Shown: piece after piece, positions 37,617 through 46,813 of the stretch
How positions within the stretch are numbered: position 1 is the stretch's first letter
Layout of the letters: every line of letters starts with the position of its first letter
Source: VRUE01 sp963697915
GTDB taxonomy: Bacteria; Actinomycetota; Thermoleophilia; Solirubrobacterales; 70-9
Reading direction: 5' to 3'
Assembly (NCBI GenBank): GCA_963697915.1
Contig: OY969103.1
Span: 806,001 to 870,000, forward strand
DNA length: 64,000 nt
Notes under the pieces: model-generated
What the model was told of the DNA's origin: nothing
The model's input: the letters and a program-made list of their open reading frames with translations, nothing else
Databases searched by the model: none
Program-made: the position numbers and the translations under genes

Positions 37617-40600
37617 CTACGGCACGAAACACCCGTTGGGGTCGCAGCCGCGCCGGCGGAAGGAGGGCTTTTCCATAGCGATCTCCTGCCCGACGCCGTC
37701 GAAGCGGCTCGAGTCGTAGCTCCCGGCGAAGCTCGGGGTCCAGGTTCCGAAATTCCCGGAAGGGGTGCCGGCGTAGACGTGGGCACTGCCGGCAGTGTGG
37801 GTGGCGACAAGATCGCTGTGGCCGTCGCCGTTCACGTCGAGCAGGGTAGCCAGCGCCCATCCGGTTTTGTCGAACAGAGACGAGTGCATGCCGCTGCCGG
37901 CGAAGGTTTTGACCGGGGCTCCAAAGCCGCCGTTGCTCTGCCCTGGGTGGGTAAAGGTCTCGCCGGTCGTCGAGTTGAAGGTGACGAGGTCGGCTCGTTT
38001 GTCACCGGTGACGTCGGCGACGCCGATCGGCTCGTGTCCGACGCCGTCCATCAGGCCGTTGTCGAGGGCGCCGACGAGGCTCCCGGTCCAGGTGCCGAAG
38101 GACCCGTTGGCGTTGCCGGCGAAGACGTGAGCGGAACCACTCGTGTGATTGCTGACCAAATCTGCGCGGCCGTCGCCGGTGACGTCGGCTACGTCGATCC
38201 AGTAGTGGCCCGATCGGTCGAACAGGGCGGACTCCGCCGTTCCGCCAAAGGAGTGCACCGCAGCGCCGAACGTACCATTGCTCTGTCCAGGATAGGTCAA
38301 GATGTCACCGATCCCGGGAACGAGGGCAACCAGGTCACCACGATGATCCCCAGTGACGTCGGAGACCGCGATCGGCTCGTACCCGCCAGGGGTGAGCAGC
38401 CCAGGCTGCATCGTGCCGTTGAACGACCCAGTGCAGCCGGCGAACGTCCCGTTGGCCAGCCCCCGATGCACGCACGCCGTCCCCGACGAGGTGAGCGTCA
38501 CCAAGTCCGCGTACAGGTCGCCGTCGACATCCTCGACGTCGATCACGTGGTGGCCGGTCCCGTCGTAGAGAGCCGAGTCCATGGTGCCGGCGAACGAGGC
38601 CGAGCCGGAGCCGAATTCGAAATTCGATTTGCCTGGGTACGTGTAGGCGGTCCCGGATGAACTCAGCGTGACCAGGTCGGCCCTGCCGTCGGCGTTGACG
38701 TCGGACTCCGTAATGCCGTTGCACCCGTCGGGCGCGCAGCCACGCCGGCGGAACGAGGGCTTCTCCATCGCCATCTCCTGGCCGACACCGTCGAATCTGC
38801 TCGTGTCAAAGGCGCCGGAGAAACTCGGGGTCCACGTAGTGAACATCCCGTTGGCGTTGCCGGTGTAGACGTGAACGGTGGTCCCGGTGCTGGTGACCAG
38901 ATCGGTGTAGCCGTCACCGTTGACATCGAGCAAGGTGCTGAGCTCCCATCCGCCTTTGTCGAACAGGGACGAGTTCAGTGTTGTGCCGGTGAAAGAGTGG
39001 GTGCCGTAACCGAAGCCGCCGTTGCTCTGCCCGGGGTAAGTCACGATCTCTTTGGTCGGCGAGTAGAAGGTGACGAGGTCGGCGCGGCCGTCGCCGGTGA
39101 CGTCGGCGACGCCGATCGGCTCGTGTCCGACAGTGTCCGTCAGGCCGCTGTCGAGGGAGCCGCCGAAGCTCGAGACCCCGCCGCCGAAGCCCCCGTTCGA
39201 TTGGCCTGGGAAGACGTAGGCGTTGCCGTTCGAGTGGTTGGTAACCAGGTCGGCGCGGCCGTCGCCGGTGACGTCGGCGACATCTAGAAAGTAGTGGCCG
39301 CTGCGATCCCATCGCGCGGAGTTCATCGCCCCGCCGAAGGAGGTGATCGGTACCGCGAAGGTGCCGTTGGTCTGCCCGTGGTAGGTGACGATGTCACCGG
39401 AAGCGAAGAAGGTGACGAGGTCGGCGCGACCGTCGCCGTTGACGTCGGCGACGGCGATCGGCTCGTGGTCGCCCGGTTTGAACAGCCCCGGTTGCATCGT
39501 GCCGGCAAATGATTCGATGCAGTTCCCGTTGAACGACCGATCGCCCTGGCCCGGATAGACGCACGCCGTGCCCCAGGACGTGAGCGTCACCAAGTCGGAG
39601 TAGGCGTCGCCATTGACGTCGGCGACGTCTATTACGTGGTGGCCGGTCCCGTCGGCGAGCGCCGGGTCCATGGTGCCGGCGAACGAGGCGGTGCTGGGGC
39701 CGAATTCGAAGTTGAGCTTGCCGGGGTAGGTGTAGGCGGTACCCGACGACGCGAGCGTAACCAGGTCGGCCTTGCCGTCGGCGTCGACGTCGGACTCGAC
39801 GCGTCGCGACCAGCACCCTCTGGGAGGGCATCCCCGGCGGCGGAATGAGGGCTTCTCGAGCGCGATCTCATGGCCGACCCCGTCGAATCGACTGGAGTCG
39901 TACGTGCCAGCGAAGCTCTCTACCGAGGCATCGAAGCTGCCATTAGCCCGCCCGGGATAGACGTAGGCACTCCCGTTCGAGTAGGCCGTAACCAGGTCGC
40001 CGTAGTTGTCCCCGTTGACATCGATGACAGTCGCGAGCTCATGCCCGTAGCCATCGAAGAGCGAGGACTTCATCGTTCCGCCGAAGGACTGCACTCCATC
40101 TCCAAAGCTGCCATTGCTTTGACCTGGGTAAACCACGACGACGCCCAGCTGAGCCGCAAAGGACACGAAGTCGCTACGGCCATCTCCGGTCACATCGCCG
40201 ATGGCGACCGGCTCGTGGCCCGAGCCGTCGGAAAGTCCCACGTCGAGGGTGCCGGTGAAAGACTGCACACCATCTCCAAAACTTCCATTGCTCTGTCCGG
40301 GATAGACCACCGCAACTCCGGTTGTCGTGGCAGTCACCAGGTCGGCCCGTCCATCACCGGTCACATCCGAGGCATCGAGGAGATAATGCCCGGCCCCGTC
40401 GAAGAGCGCTGAATTCATCGTTCCCGCAAACGAGTGCACGCCCTCTCCGAACGTCCCATTGGCCTGCCCAGGATAGACGACCACGACGCCCATGGGATCA
40501 TAGAAACTGACAAAGTCACCGAGCCCGTCCCCGGTGACGTCCGCCACACCTACTGGCTCATGCCCCCCGGGCCTGAGCAGACCTGGTTTCATCGTGCCGG

Positions 40601-41714
40601 CAAAGGACTGAATGCAGTCGCCACCAAATTTGCCGTCACTCTGACCCAGATACACACAAGCGGTTCCCCAAGAGGTCAAGGTGACCAGATCCGCATACGG
40701 ATCCTGATTCACACCGGCGACATCGACCACATGATGACCCACGCCGTCGTACAAGGCCGGATCCATCGTGCCGGCAAAGGATTCGGCGCTCGTCGCGAAT
40801 TTGGAGCTGGACGACCCTAGGTAGGTGGCCGCCGTTCCATTCGAATGCAGGGTGACAAGGTCGGCCTTCCCGTCGGCATTGACATCCGACTCGGCCGGGG
40901 TGACTTCCGGTGGTTCTTCATCCGGTGGTTCCGGGCCCGGTCCCCCCGGTCCAGAGATCTGGGCCCTCACCATCGATACGTCCACCAGCGTGGCCTCGCC
41001 ATTGACTTCCCACTCGTGATCACCAACCCTTCTCTTCTTGGGCCACCCTTGCTGATTCTCCATCGGCCATGAATTCTCATCTACGTAATCTTTTCCGAAG
41101 AGCGTCCACGACATTTCTGCGAACCAGCGCTCGGCCTTCTCGCTTTGTCCAAACCACTCCCACGGAGCCGAAACAATCGGGACCTCATATACGTCTTTAT
41201 GAGTGGTACCAATAACGTAGTAACCCAATGCATCGTTATACATATTCTGACCGTTGCCGTCTGCGTACAATCGCATATGGTTGGTCTTTCCATACGGACG
41301 CCAAAGTTGGGTCTTGACCCCCTTGTCCTTCTGTACCTTCCAGCCACCTCCCTGGTCGGGTCCCCGGCCACTGTCCAAGACGGCTCCCCACTGAGCTGAG
41401 CCCTCATCTTGCACGCCTGCAATCCTGAAGGTCTGTTGTAGTGACTGCTTGTTGGCGCCATTCCAAAAAATCATGTTCACGGCCCAGTCGACGTGCTGGT
41501 TAGCCGGGTCCACACCCCTGTCACCAAACGCTTCCGCCCACCCCTGACTATTGAAATCATGGTTGGCGATGTAATCCGGCCCTCCTGCTATTGATATCGC
41601 CCTCAAGTACTTAGTCGAGGCTGCGTCGGCGTCGTGCGTCACCTTGCCGGTCACCCCGACGGCGACCAGGATCAAGAAGGCGACCCCGAACCAGTTTTTT
41701 AGCTGCCGGGGCAT
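37617..41714 (-). CDS. Giant exported FG-GAP repeat protein (three six-repeat modules)
   Basis: The 1365-residue protein begins with a basic stretch and membrane segment (FGVAFLILVAVGVTGKV), so it is exported or anchored. Residues about 35-250 form an unrecognised domain rich in Trp. After a Pro/Glu linker come 18 FG-GAP repeats in three modules of about 364 residues (270-633, 634-997, 998-1361), each with six Ca-binding loops such as DVTGDGRADLV and each closing with EKPSFRRRGC-x-P-x-GC. The repeats should fold as beta-propellers, as in integrin alpha chains, for binding at the cell surface. The gene starts 3 bp after the stop of the propeller protein gene upstream and is likely cotranscribed. 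Confidence 0.85.
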   Translation of the reverse strand: MPRQLKNWFGVAFLILVAVGVTGKVTHDADAASTKYLRAISIAGGPDYIANHDFNSQGWAEAFGDRGVDPANQHVDWAVNMIFWNGANKQSLQQTFRIAGVQDEGSAQWGAVLDSGRGPDQGGGWKVQKDKGVKTQLWRPYGKTNHMRLYADGNGQNMYNDALGYYVIGTTHKDVYEVPIVSAPWEWFGQSEKAERWFAEMSWTLFGKDYVDENSWPMENQQGWPKKRRVGDHEWEVNGEATLVDVSMVRAQISGPGGPGPEPPDEEPPEVTPAESDVNADGKADLVTLHSNGTAATYLGSSSSKFATSAESFAGTMDPALYDGVGHHVVDVAGVNQDPYADLVTLTSWGTACVYLGQSDGKFGGDCIQSFAGTMKPGLLRPGGHEPVGVADVTGDGLGDFVSFYDPMGVVVVYPGQANGTFGEGVHSFAGTMNSALFDGAGHYLLDASDVTGDGRADLVTATTTGVAVVYPGQSNGSFGDGVQSFTGTLDVGLSDGSGHEPVAIGDVTGDGRSDFVSFAAQLGVVVVYPGQSNGSFGDGVQSFGGTMKSSLFDGYGHELATVIDVNGDNYGDLVTAYSNGSAYVYPGRANGSFDASVESFAGTYDSSRFDGVGHEIALEKPSFRRRGCPPRGCWSRRVESDVDADGKADLVTLASSGTAYTYPGKLNFEFGPSTASFAGTMDPALADGTGHHVIDVADVNGDAYSDLVTLTSWGTACVYPGQGDRSFNGNCIESFAGTMQPGLFKPGDHEPIAVADVNGDGRADLVTFFASGDIVTYHGQTNGTFAVPITSFGGAMNSARWDRSGHYFLDVADVTGDGRADLVTNHSNGNAYVFPGQSNGGFGGGVSSFGGSLDSGLTDTVGHEPIGVADVTGDGRADLVTFYSPTKEIVTYPGQSNGGFGYGTHSFTGTTLNSSLFDKGGWELSTLLDVNGDGYTDLVTSTGTTVHVYTGNANGMFTTWTPSFSGAFDTSRFDGVGQEMAMEKPSFRRRGCAPDGCNGITESDVNADGRADLVTLSSSGTAYTYPGKSNFEFGSGSASFAGTMDSALYDGTGHHVIDVEDVDGDLYADLVTLTSSGTACVHRGLANGTFAGCTGSFNGTMQPGLLTPGGYEPIAVSDVTGDHRGDLVALVPGIGDILTYPGQSNGTFGAAVHSFGGTAESALFDRSGHYWIDVADVTGDGRADLVSNHTSGSAHVFAGNANGSFGTWTGSLVGALDNGLMDGVGHEPIGVADVTGDKRADLVTFNSTTGETFTHPGQSNGGFGAPVKTFAGSGMHSSLFDKTGWALATLLDVNGDGHSDLVATHTAGSAHVYAGTPSGNFGTWTPSFAGSYDSSRFDGVGQEIAMEKPSFRRRGCDPNGCFVP
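37630..40905 (-). repeat. Three tandem 1.09-kb coding repeats
   Basis: Anchors in the closing GC-x-P-x-GC motif lie at 37630, 38722 and 39814, exactly 1092 bp apart. Other anchors (the TGCCGG motif at 38581, 39670 and 40765) are 1089 and 1095 bp apart, so a few in-frame indels exist. The copies are clearly related at DNA level but not identical. Confidence 0.85.
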
Positions 41715-41717
41715 GAG

Positions 41718-44700
41718 TCAGGGCCCCTGGGAGGGAGCCAGCTCCACCGTCGCGTCGTCGTCTACCACCGGCTGAAGCTGGACCATCTCGCCTTCCAAGA
41801 ACTGCCCTGATGAGTCCAGAGTCGCGTCGAGATTCGCGACCAATTCGACTACATCGCTGGCAGATGCTTCGACTGTCTCTTCTGAATAGGTGCCGAACTC
41901 GTAGTAACCCTCGTACTCCGCCGCGGGCCATTTCCACCATTGACCCCAAGCGCCAGCCTCGTCCATGGTGACCTCGAGTACAGCGCCGACGAGGACTTCG
42001 TCGCCTTCAGCCGTAAGCTCGAGCCATGGTATGACCCCGTCGACGGTGAACTCCTCCGCACCCAGTGTAGCTTGGAAATGTGGATCTGCTTTGAGAATGT
42101 TGATCGCATCGACTTCTTGTCCAGGCGTTAGGGTGAACTCTGCCTCGGGAGGGGCCGAAGTCACTTCAGAAGGCGGTGGGGCATTGGGTTCAACCGAGCG
42201 AACACTGAGCCCCTCCCAGTCACCGCCAAAGCCGGCCGACGAGGTCCCAACCGCAACGCAATCGGCAGCCGCCGTGCAGGAAATTCCGTACAGGGCGCCC
42301 GCTGTCCAAGCTTCCAGCACAGGTATCGTCTCAAGCGACCAGGTGGTCCCATCCCACCCCATCGCAATTGGATAGGGATTGGGTGCGCTGCTGGTCGGCT
42401 CAGAGGTTCCGCTCGCGACGCACTTGCTCGAAGTGAAGCACGAGACGTCGGTGAGCTCGTTGGCGCTGGAGGTTGCGGGGTTCGGGCTCGATTGGATGCT
42501 CCAGGCGCTCCCATTCCACCTCAGTATGTAGGTGTGACGCCCAGACGAATTCCAGTAAGACCCAACCGCGGTACAGGCAGTTGACTTGCACGAGATACCG
42601 TTGAGGTCGGTGCGGGTCGCTCCGCTCGGTTTGGGCGGAGTCTGACTCGCCCACGAGGTTCCATTCCAACGCTCGATCAACCCATGCCTTACTCCACTCG
42701 AGTCCTCGAAACCTCCGACGGCGACGCACGCGGTCGTCGACGGGCATGAGACGTCCTCGAGCCAGGCCTGTTTGGCGCCGGAGGGCATAGATGGAGTCTG
42801 GATCGTCCAGCTGGACCCATTCCACTTCTCGATCAGCGGGTTGGCGGGACTGCTGCCGTTCGCGAAGCGACCAACAGCCACGCACAGGCCGCCCGACGCG
42901 CAACTGACGCCACTCAGGGCGACGGACCACGACCCATTGGGATTTGGTGTCGTCTGGGTGGACCACTGAGTTCCATCCCAGCGCTCGGCCAGCGCCGTCG
43001 AGGAGGTTCCCTGCGACCCGACCGCGGTGCATTCCTCGTCTCCAGCGCAGGATACGTCGCGAAGGTCCGCCTGCGCGACACCCGGAAGCTCCATGCTCTC
43101 CCAGCCGGACCCGGTACGGATCATGGCCTGCTGAGTCCGATCCTGGCCCACGACCGATGAGCCCACGGCGACGCAGGGGTCGTTGGATCGGCAGGAGACC
43201 CCGTTCCACGTCGCAGCGATTTTAACCGGGTCCGTCCTGGTCCAATTAGCGCCGTTGAAAGACTCAGCCAACTCAGTCGGTGCCTTCTCTTCCATCGCCA
43301 CACTGCCGACAGCCATGCAGGCACTGGCTGACGCGCAACCGACCGCCGAAAGAGCGCTCCTGGCGGCGCCAGAAGGATCTGCTGATCTGTTCGCACTACC
43401 GGTCCAGGTGGACCCGGCCAGTTTGAAGATCATCATCAGCGCCGCGGTTCTGTTCTCCGTGGCGTACTCACCAACCGCAAGGCAAGTACTGATCGATGTG
43501 CAGGAGATGCCCGACAGCACGCTCTTGGTGGCATCCTCGAGGTCTGTCGTTGGGACGGGGGTCCACGACGACCCGCCGTACTTCATTGCCTGCGTCTTGG
43601 TTTCGCCACTGGAGCTGAGATAGCTCCCCACCGCGAGACAGAACGTCGTCGCGGCGCACGAGACGGCACGCAGCTCGCTCGTGCTGGCGCCGCTCGGATT
43701 CGGCGTCGTCGCGATGCTCCAGGAGCTGCCGTTCCAGGACATGGCGAGCGTCTTGCCCACGTTGGGAATGTCGACGTAGCTGCCGGTGGCGACGCAGAAG
43801 GAAGCTGACCTGCAGCTGAGGGACGTGAGCTCGCTGGCGCTGGCGCCGCTCGGATTCGGCGTCGTCGCGATGCTCCAGGAGCTGCCGTTCCAGGACATGG
43901 CGAGCGTCTTGCGGACCCCTTCGGAGTCGAGGTAGCTGCCGACGGCGACACAGAAGGAGGTTGACGTGCAGCGCATGGAGGTGGGCTCGCTGGCGCTGGC
44001 GCCGCTCGGATTCGGCGTCGTCGCGATGCTCCAGGAGCTGCCGTTCCAGGACATGGCGAGCGTCTTGCGGACCCCTTCGGAGTCGAGGTAGCTGCCGACG
44101 GCACGGCAGTCTTCCCGTGAGAAGCAAGCCACCCCGCGCAGGGCGGTTTCGGCCGCTTCCGGCGGACTGGGGATTGCTAGATCCGACCAGGTGTTTCCGT
44201 TCCAGGAGCGCACACGGCCGCTCTCCACGCCGTCTTCGGTGACGCTCCCGACACGCATGCAAAACGTCGTCGAAGGACAAGAAACGCTGGCATCGCCGAT
44301 AGTCACGCCCTGATAAGAATCGCCAAGCCGCTCCAGTGCCGACCAGGTGCGCTGGTAGTTCCCGGACTCGGTCAAGATCCAGGAGGTTCCGTCGAATCGA
44401 TACGCCAGCTGCCTCGGGGTTGCCGCGTGCCCGTAGGTGATCGACCCGGTCGCGTGGCACGACATCGACGAGACACACGAGACTGAGCGCGGAACGGTCG
44501 CTACGGCTCCATAGGTCTCGGTGTCGATCGGCTGTTGGGACCAACTCGTTCCATCCCACCGGATAACCAACGGCAGCTCATCGGAGTTGGCCTCGTACTC
44601 ACCGACAGCCGAACAGACATCCGCCGCGACGCAGGAAACCCCCGACAGGCCACTCGACTCCGCCGCGCCCGGGATCGGCACCGAGCTGTTAGACCAACTG

Positions 44701-45512
44701 GTGCCGTTCCAGTTGACGCCCAGAGCCCGCCTTTCGCCAGACGAATCGACAAAGCTTCCCACCGCGGCGCAGAACGACGACGAGACGCACGAGACCCCTG
44801 ACAGCTCCCCATAGGTGGCACCGCTGGGAACCGGGGCGCTCTCGTCTTTCCATTCCGAGCCATCCCATCTGTCGGCGAATGGCATCGTTGCCCCAGACGC
44901 AGTCACATAGCTTCCGACCACCTGACAGCTGATTTCGAGCCTGCACATCACCGCTGAGACTTCCCCGGATGTCGCGCCGCCTGGGAGCGGCACGGATTCA
45001 AGTTCCCATGCGCTATCCCGCCACAGGGCCAACGGCTGCCTCACTCCCGAAGCATCGAAGTAACTACCGCCAACCTGACAACCCGACGAGGAGGGTGGGC
45101 AGCTCACCGCCGTCAGCTCGCCGGCGACGGCACCGCTCGGCAGGGGAGGCAAGGTGACTGTCCATGACGATCCGTTCCATCTCAGCGCGAGCGGACGGTC
45201 GATGTCCGATTGATTCACGTACCTCCCGACCGCCATGCAATCGGACGCTGATCTGCACGAAACGGCCGACAGCCGACTCAGCCGCGCGTCACCCGGAACG
45301 GGGATGGCCAAGCCGGCCCAGGCGGAACCGTCCCAGTTGAAAACCTGTGCCCGGGTTTCTCCCGACTCGTCGGAGTGACCCACCCCGACGCAGTTCGAAG
45401 ACGATACGCAGGAAACGCCATCGATCGTGCTTGTGGCGGTTGCCGTTGCCGGCAGAAGCACGAGGGAGAAGCCCGCAATCGCGAGCAATGAAACCAGGTG
45501 CCTAGTCGTCAT
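41718..45512 (-). CDS. Exported 21-repeat SCxAVG propeller protein
   Basis: From ATG 45512 the protein has 1264 residues. A signal peptide (LLAIAGFSLVLLPATATATS) is followed by 21 repeats of about 50-54 residues, each with a core like GVSCVSSSFCAAVGSF and then a Trp motif such as WNGSSW and PSGA. The paired Cys in each repeat may form a disulfide. This repeat type is known in actinobacterial exported proteins and is thought to form beta-propellers. The C-terminal region (about 1110-1264) has LTPGQEVDAINILKADPHFQ and is acidic. Around 43684-44100 three repeats are nearly identical in DNA. The gene is followed by the FG-GAP gene. Confidence 0.8.
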   Translation of the reverse strand: MTTRHLVSLLAIAGFSLVLLPATATATSTIDGVSCVSSSNCVGVGHSDESGETRAQVFNWDGSAWAGLAIPVPGDARLSRLSAVSCRSASDCMAVGRYVNQSDIDRPLALRWNGSSWTVTLPPLPSGAVAGELTAVSCPPSSSGCQVGGSYFDASGVRQPLALWRDSAWELESVPLPGGATSGEVSAVMCRLEISCQVVGSYVTASGATMPFADRWDGSEWKDESAPVPSGATYGELSGVSCVSSSFCAAVGSFVDSSGERRALGVNWNGTSWSNSSVPIPGAAESSGLSGVSCVAADVCSAVGEYEANSDELPLVIRWDGTSWSQQPIDTETYGAVATVPRSVSCVSSMSCHATGSITYGHAATPRQLAYRFDGTSWILTESGNYQRTWSALERLGDSYQGVTIGDASVSCPSTTFCMRVGSVTEDGVESGRVRSWNGNTWSDLAIPSPPEAAETALRGVACFSREDCRAVGSYLDSEGVRKTLAMSWNGSSWSIATTPNPSGASASEPTSMRCTSTSFCVAVGSYLDSEGVRKTLAMSWNGSSWSIATTPNPSGASASELTSLSCRSASFCVATGSYVDIPNVGKTLAMSWNGSSWSIATTPNPSGASTSELRAVSCAATTFCLAVGSYLSSSGETKTQAMKYGGSSWTPVPTTDLEDATKSVLSGISCTSISTCLAVGEYATENRTAALMMIFKLAGSTWTGSANRSADPSGAARSALSAVGCASASACMAVGSVAMEEKAPTELAESFNGANWTRTDPVKIAATWNGVSCRSNDPCVAVGSSVVGQDRTQQAMIRTGSGWESMELPGVAQADLRDVSCAGDEECTAVGSQGTSSTALAERWDGTQWSTQTTPNPNGSWSVALSGVSCASGGLCVAVGRFANGSSPANPLIEKWNGSSWTIQTPSMPSGAKQAWLEDVSCPSTTACVAVGGFEDSSGVRHGLIERWNGTSWASQTPPKPSGATRTDLNGISCKSTACTAVGSYWNSSGRHTYILRWNGSAWSIQSSPNPATSSANELTDVSCFTSSKCVASGTSEPTSSAPNPYPIAMGWDGTTWSLETIPVLEAWTAGALYGISCTAAADCVAVGTSSAGFGGDWEGLSVRSVEPNAPPPSEVTSAPPEAEFTLTPGQEVDAINILKADPHFQATLGAEEFTVDGVIPWLELTAEGDEVLVGAVLEVTMDEAGAWGQWWKWPAAEYEGYYEFGTYSEETVEASASDVVELVANLDATLDSSGQFLEGEMVQLQPVVDDDATVELAPSQGP
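43684..44105 (-). repeat. Nearly identical 156-bp tandem units
   Basis: The segment starting CTGGCGCCGCTCGGATTCGG recurs at 43684, 43840 and 43996, with about 75 bp identical in all three and the last two alike for longer. The period matches one protein repeat of 52 residues, so units were duplicated recently. Confidence 0.85.
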
Positions 45513-45598
45513 TCTGGCGACGCTAAGCGCGGAGAGGTCTGGCAGGCAACCATTACCTCCAAACTTGGGAATAACGACGCGCCATCCGACGGGCCAGA

Positions 45599-46630
45599 TC
45601 AGCGCTTCCGCTTGGCGAAAAGCTTGAATGCTCCCCATCCCACCACTAGGATCAAGCCCGCCGACAGCACGATCAGCCCCAATGGTGCTCCATCGCCCTC
45701 ATCAGTCACGCGGTTGATCGGCGTTTCGATCCTGAGCGGCGGGCTCTGGGCGTTAGCGCCGGCGACTGCCAACGTCAGGCCATAGGTGCCGTACCGCTTG
45801 CCTCGCACCTCGAAGCTGATGTCCTTTTCACCGAGCAGTCGCTCAAACGAGAACGAGTCTCTTCCCTCGATGACAAGCAGCCTGGGGGAGGAGCTGATGA
45901 GCGTGGCCGACACTTCTCGCGCCGGCACCGTCCCGGTGTTCCGCAGCTTGAACTTGACCGGGAACGGCCTCCCCCTTACCGCCGGATCCTGAGGAAGCCC
46001 AGGCTCGATCTTCAGCTCCGGGGGGCGGGCACGCGTGACCTCGATGCCGGTCGCGGCACCGACCAGCGCCCTCCTGAGCTTGATCTTCCCACCCCGTTCG
46101 AACACAACATCGAAGCGATTGAAACCCGGCTTGGACCCTCGGAGCTGCGCGAAGTTGCGGACATCGATCTCGGCCCGACCCGACCGGAACGCCCCGCCTC
46201 GGGACCCCACAAAGAGGTCGACGGTGCTCCACCTGCCTTCGACTTCGCCCCTCTCGTTTCGGATCGATTCCACCGTAATCTGCTCACCAGCGCGACCGTT
46301 GGTGTACACGGTGAAGACCGCGAAGCCCGCGCCGCTATCGGCCGCGAGCTCCACGGAGAGTCGCAGGTTGATCACGAATCTAAGCCCGGGGGCGTCCGCC
46401 ACCCTCTGGGGCACGAAGAAGCCGAGCGGGCGAGACCGCGCGCTGCCGGGAGTCCCGAGTTCGAATGGATCGCTCCCGAGCTGCTCCAGGTTCCACCTGC
46501 CAAGGCCGTCCAGGTGAGCGTCCTGTTGAGATGTCCTGGGAGCCGTTGCCTGGCCAGGGGCTGAGCACCACAGGAGCGCCGAGATCGAAAGCGCCGCACC
46601 CCATAACGCGGACCGCCGCCATCGGATCAT
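45599..46630 (-). CDS. Exported CARDB-like protein with C-terminal membrane anchor
   Basis: From ATG 46630 the protein has 343 residues: a signal peptide (RSALWGAALSISALLWCSA), a beta-rich domain (about 45-190, RFVINLRLSVELAADSGAGF), then an Ig/CARDB-like domain (about 200-305) with PFPVKFKLRNTGTVPAREVS and FEVRGKRYGTYGLTLAVAGA. The C-terminus holds a membrane helix (LIVLSAGLILVVGWGAFKLF) and basic tail (AKRKR), an anchoring layout. It should sit outside the membrane beside the giant repeat proteins. No enzymatic motif is seen. An earlier ATG at 46666 is possible but coincides with a palindrome. Confidence 0.75.
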   Translation of the reverse strand: MIRWRRSALWGAALSISALLWCSAPGQATAPRTSQQDAHLDGLGRWNLEQLGSDPFELGTPGSARSRPLGFFVPQRVADAPGLRFVINLRLSVELAADSGAGFAVFTVYTNGRAGEQITVESIRNERGEVEGRWSTVDLFVGSRGGAFRSGRAEIDVRNFAQLRGSKPGFNRFDVVFERGGKIKLRRALVGAATGIEVTRARPPELKIEPGLPQDPAVRGRPFPVKFKLRNTGTVPAREVSATLISSSPRLLVIEGRDSFSFERLLGEKDISFEVRGKRYGTYGLTLAVAGANAQSPPLRIETPINRVTDEGDGAPLGLIVLSAGLILVVGWGAFKLFAKRKR

Positions 46631-46665
46631 AAGGGGGACCGTATGGTCGATTCTTGGATCGGACA

Positions 46666-46695
46666 ACAGTTAGCTCCAAATTTGGAGCTAACTGT
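46666..46695. promoter_or_regulatory. Perfect 30-bp palindrome upstream of the CARDB-like gene
   Basis: ACAGTTAGCTCCAAA (46666-46680) is followed at once by its reverse complement. It lies 36-65 bp before ATG 46630 and about 120 bp after the RHS stop. It could be an operator, or a terminator for the RHS gene, but no T tract follows. An imperfect relative (TTACCTCCAAACTTGGGAA) lies at about 45553, before the propeller gene. Confidence 0.55.
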
Positions 46696-46813
46696 CGGAA
46701 TCGCGGGTTCGGCTTGGCCGGGAAGTCGTCTTCGGCCTCCGCAATGCGCACAGATCCCCACAGCCCTAGCGCGCCCTGAACCTCCTAACCAAACCGCGAA
46801 CGACAACACAGCA

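Noticed and set aside
37630..40905. Repeats considered as CRISPR-like or as assembly duplication
   Set aside because: They are long coding repeats with many substitutions and in-frame indels, not short direct repeats with spacers and not identical copies.
46627..46809. 60-codon frame after the RHS gene, considered as an immunity gene
   Set aside because: It begins with TTG without a ribosome site in the right place, spans the 30-bp palindrome and has no coding-like composition.
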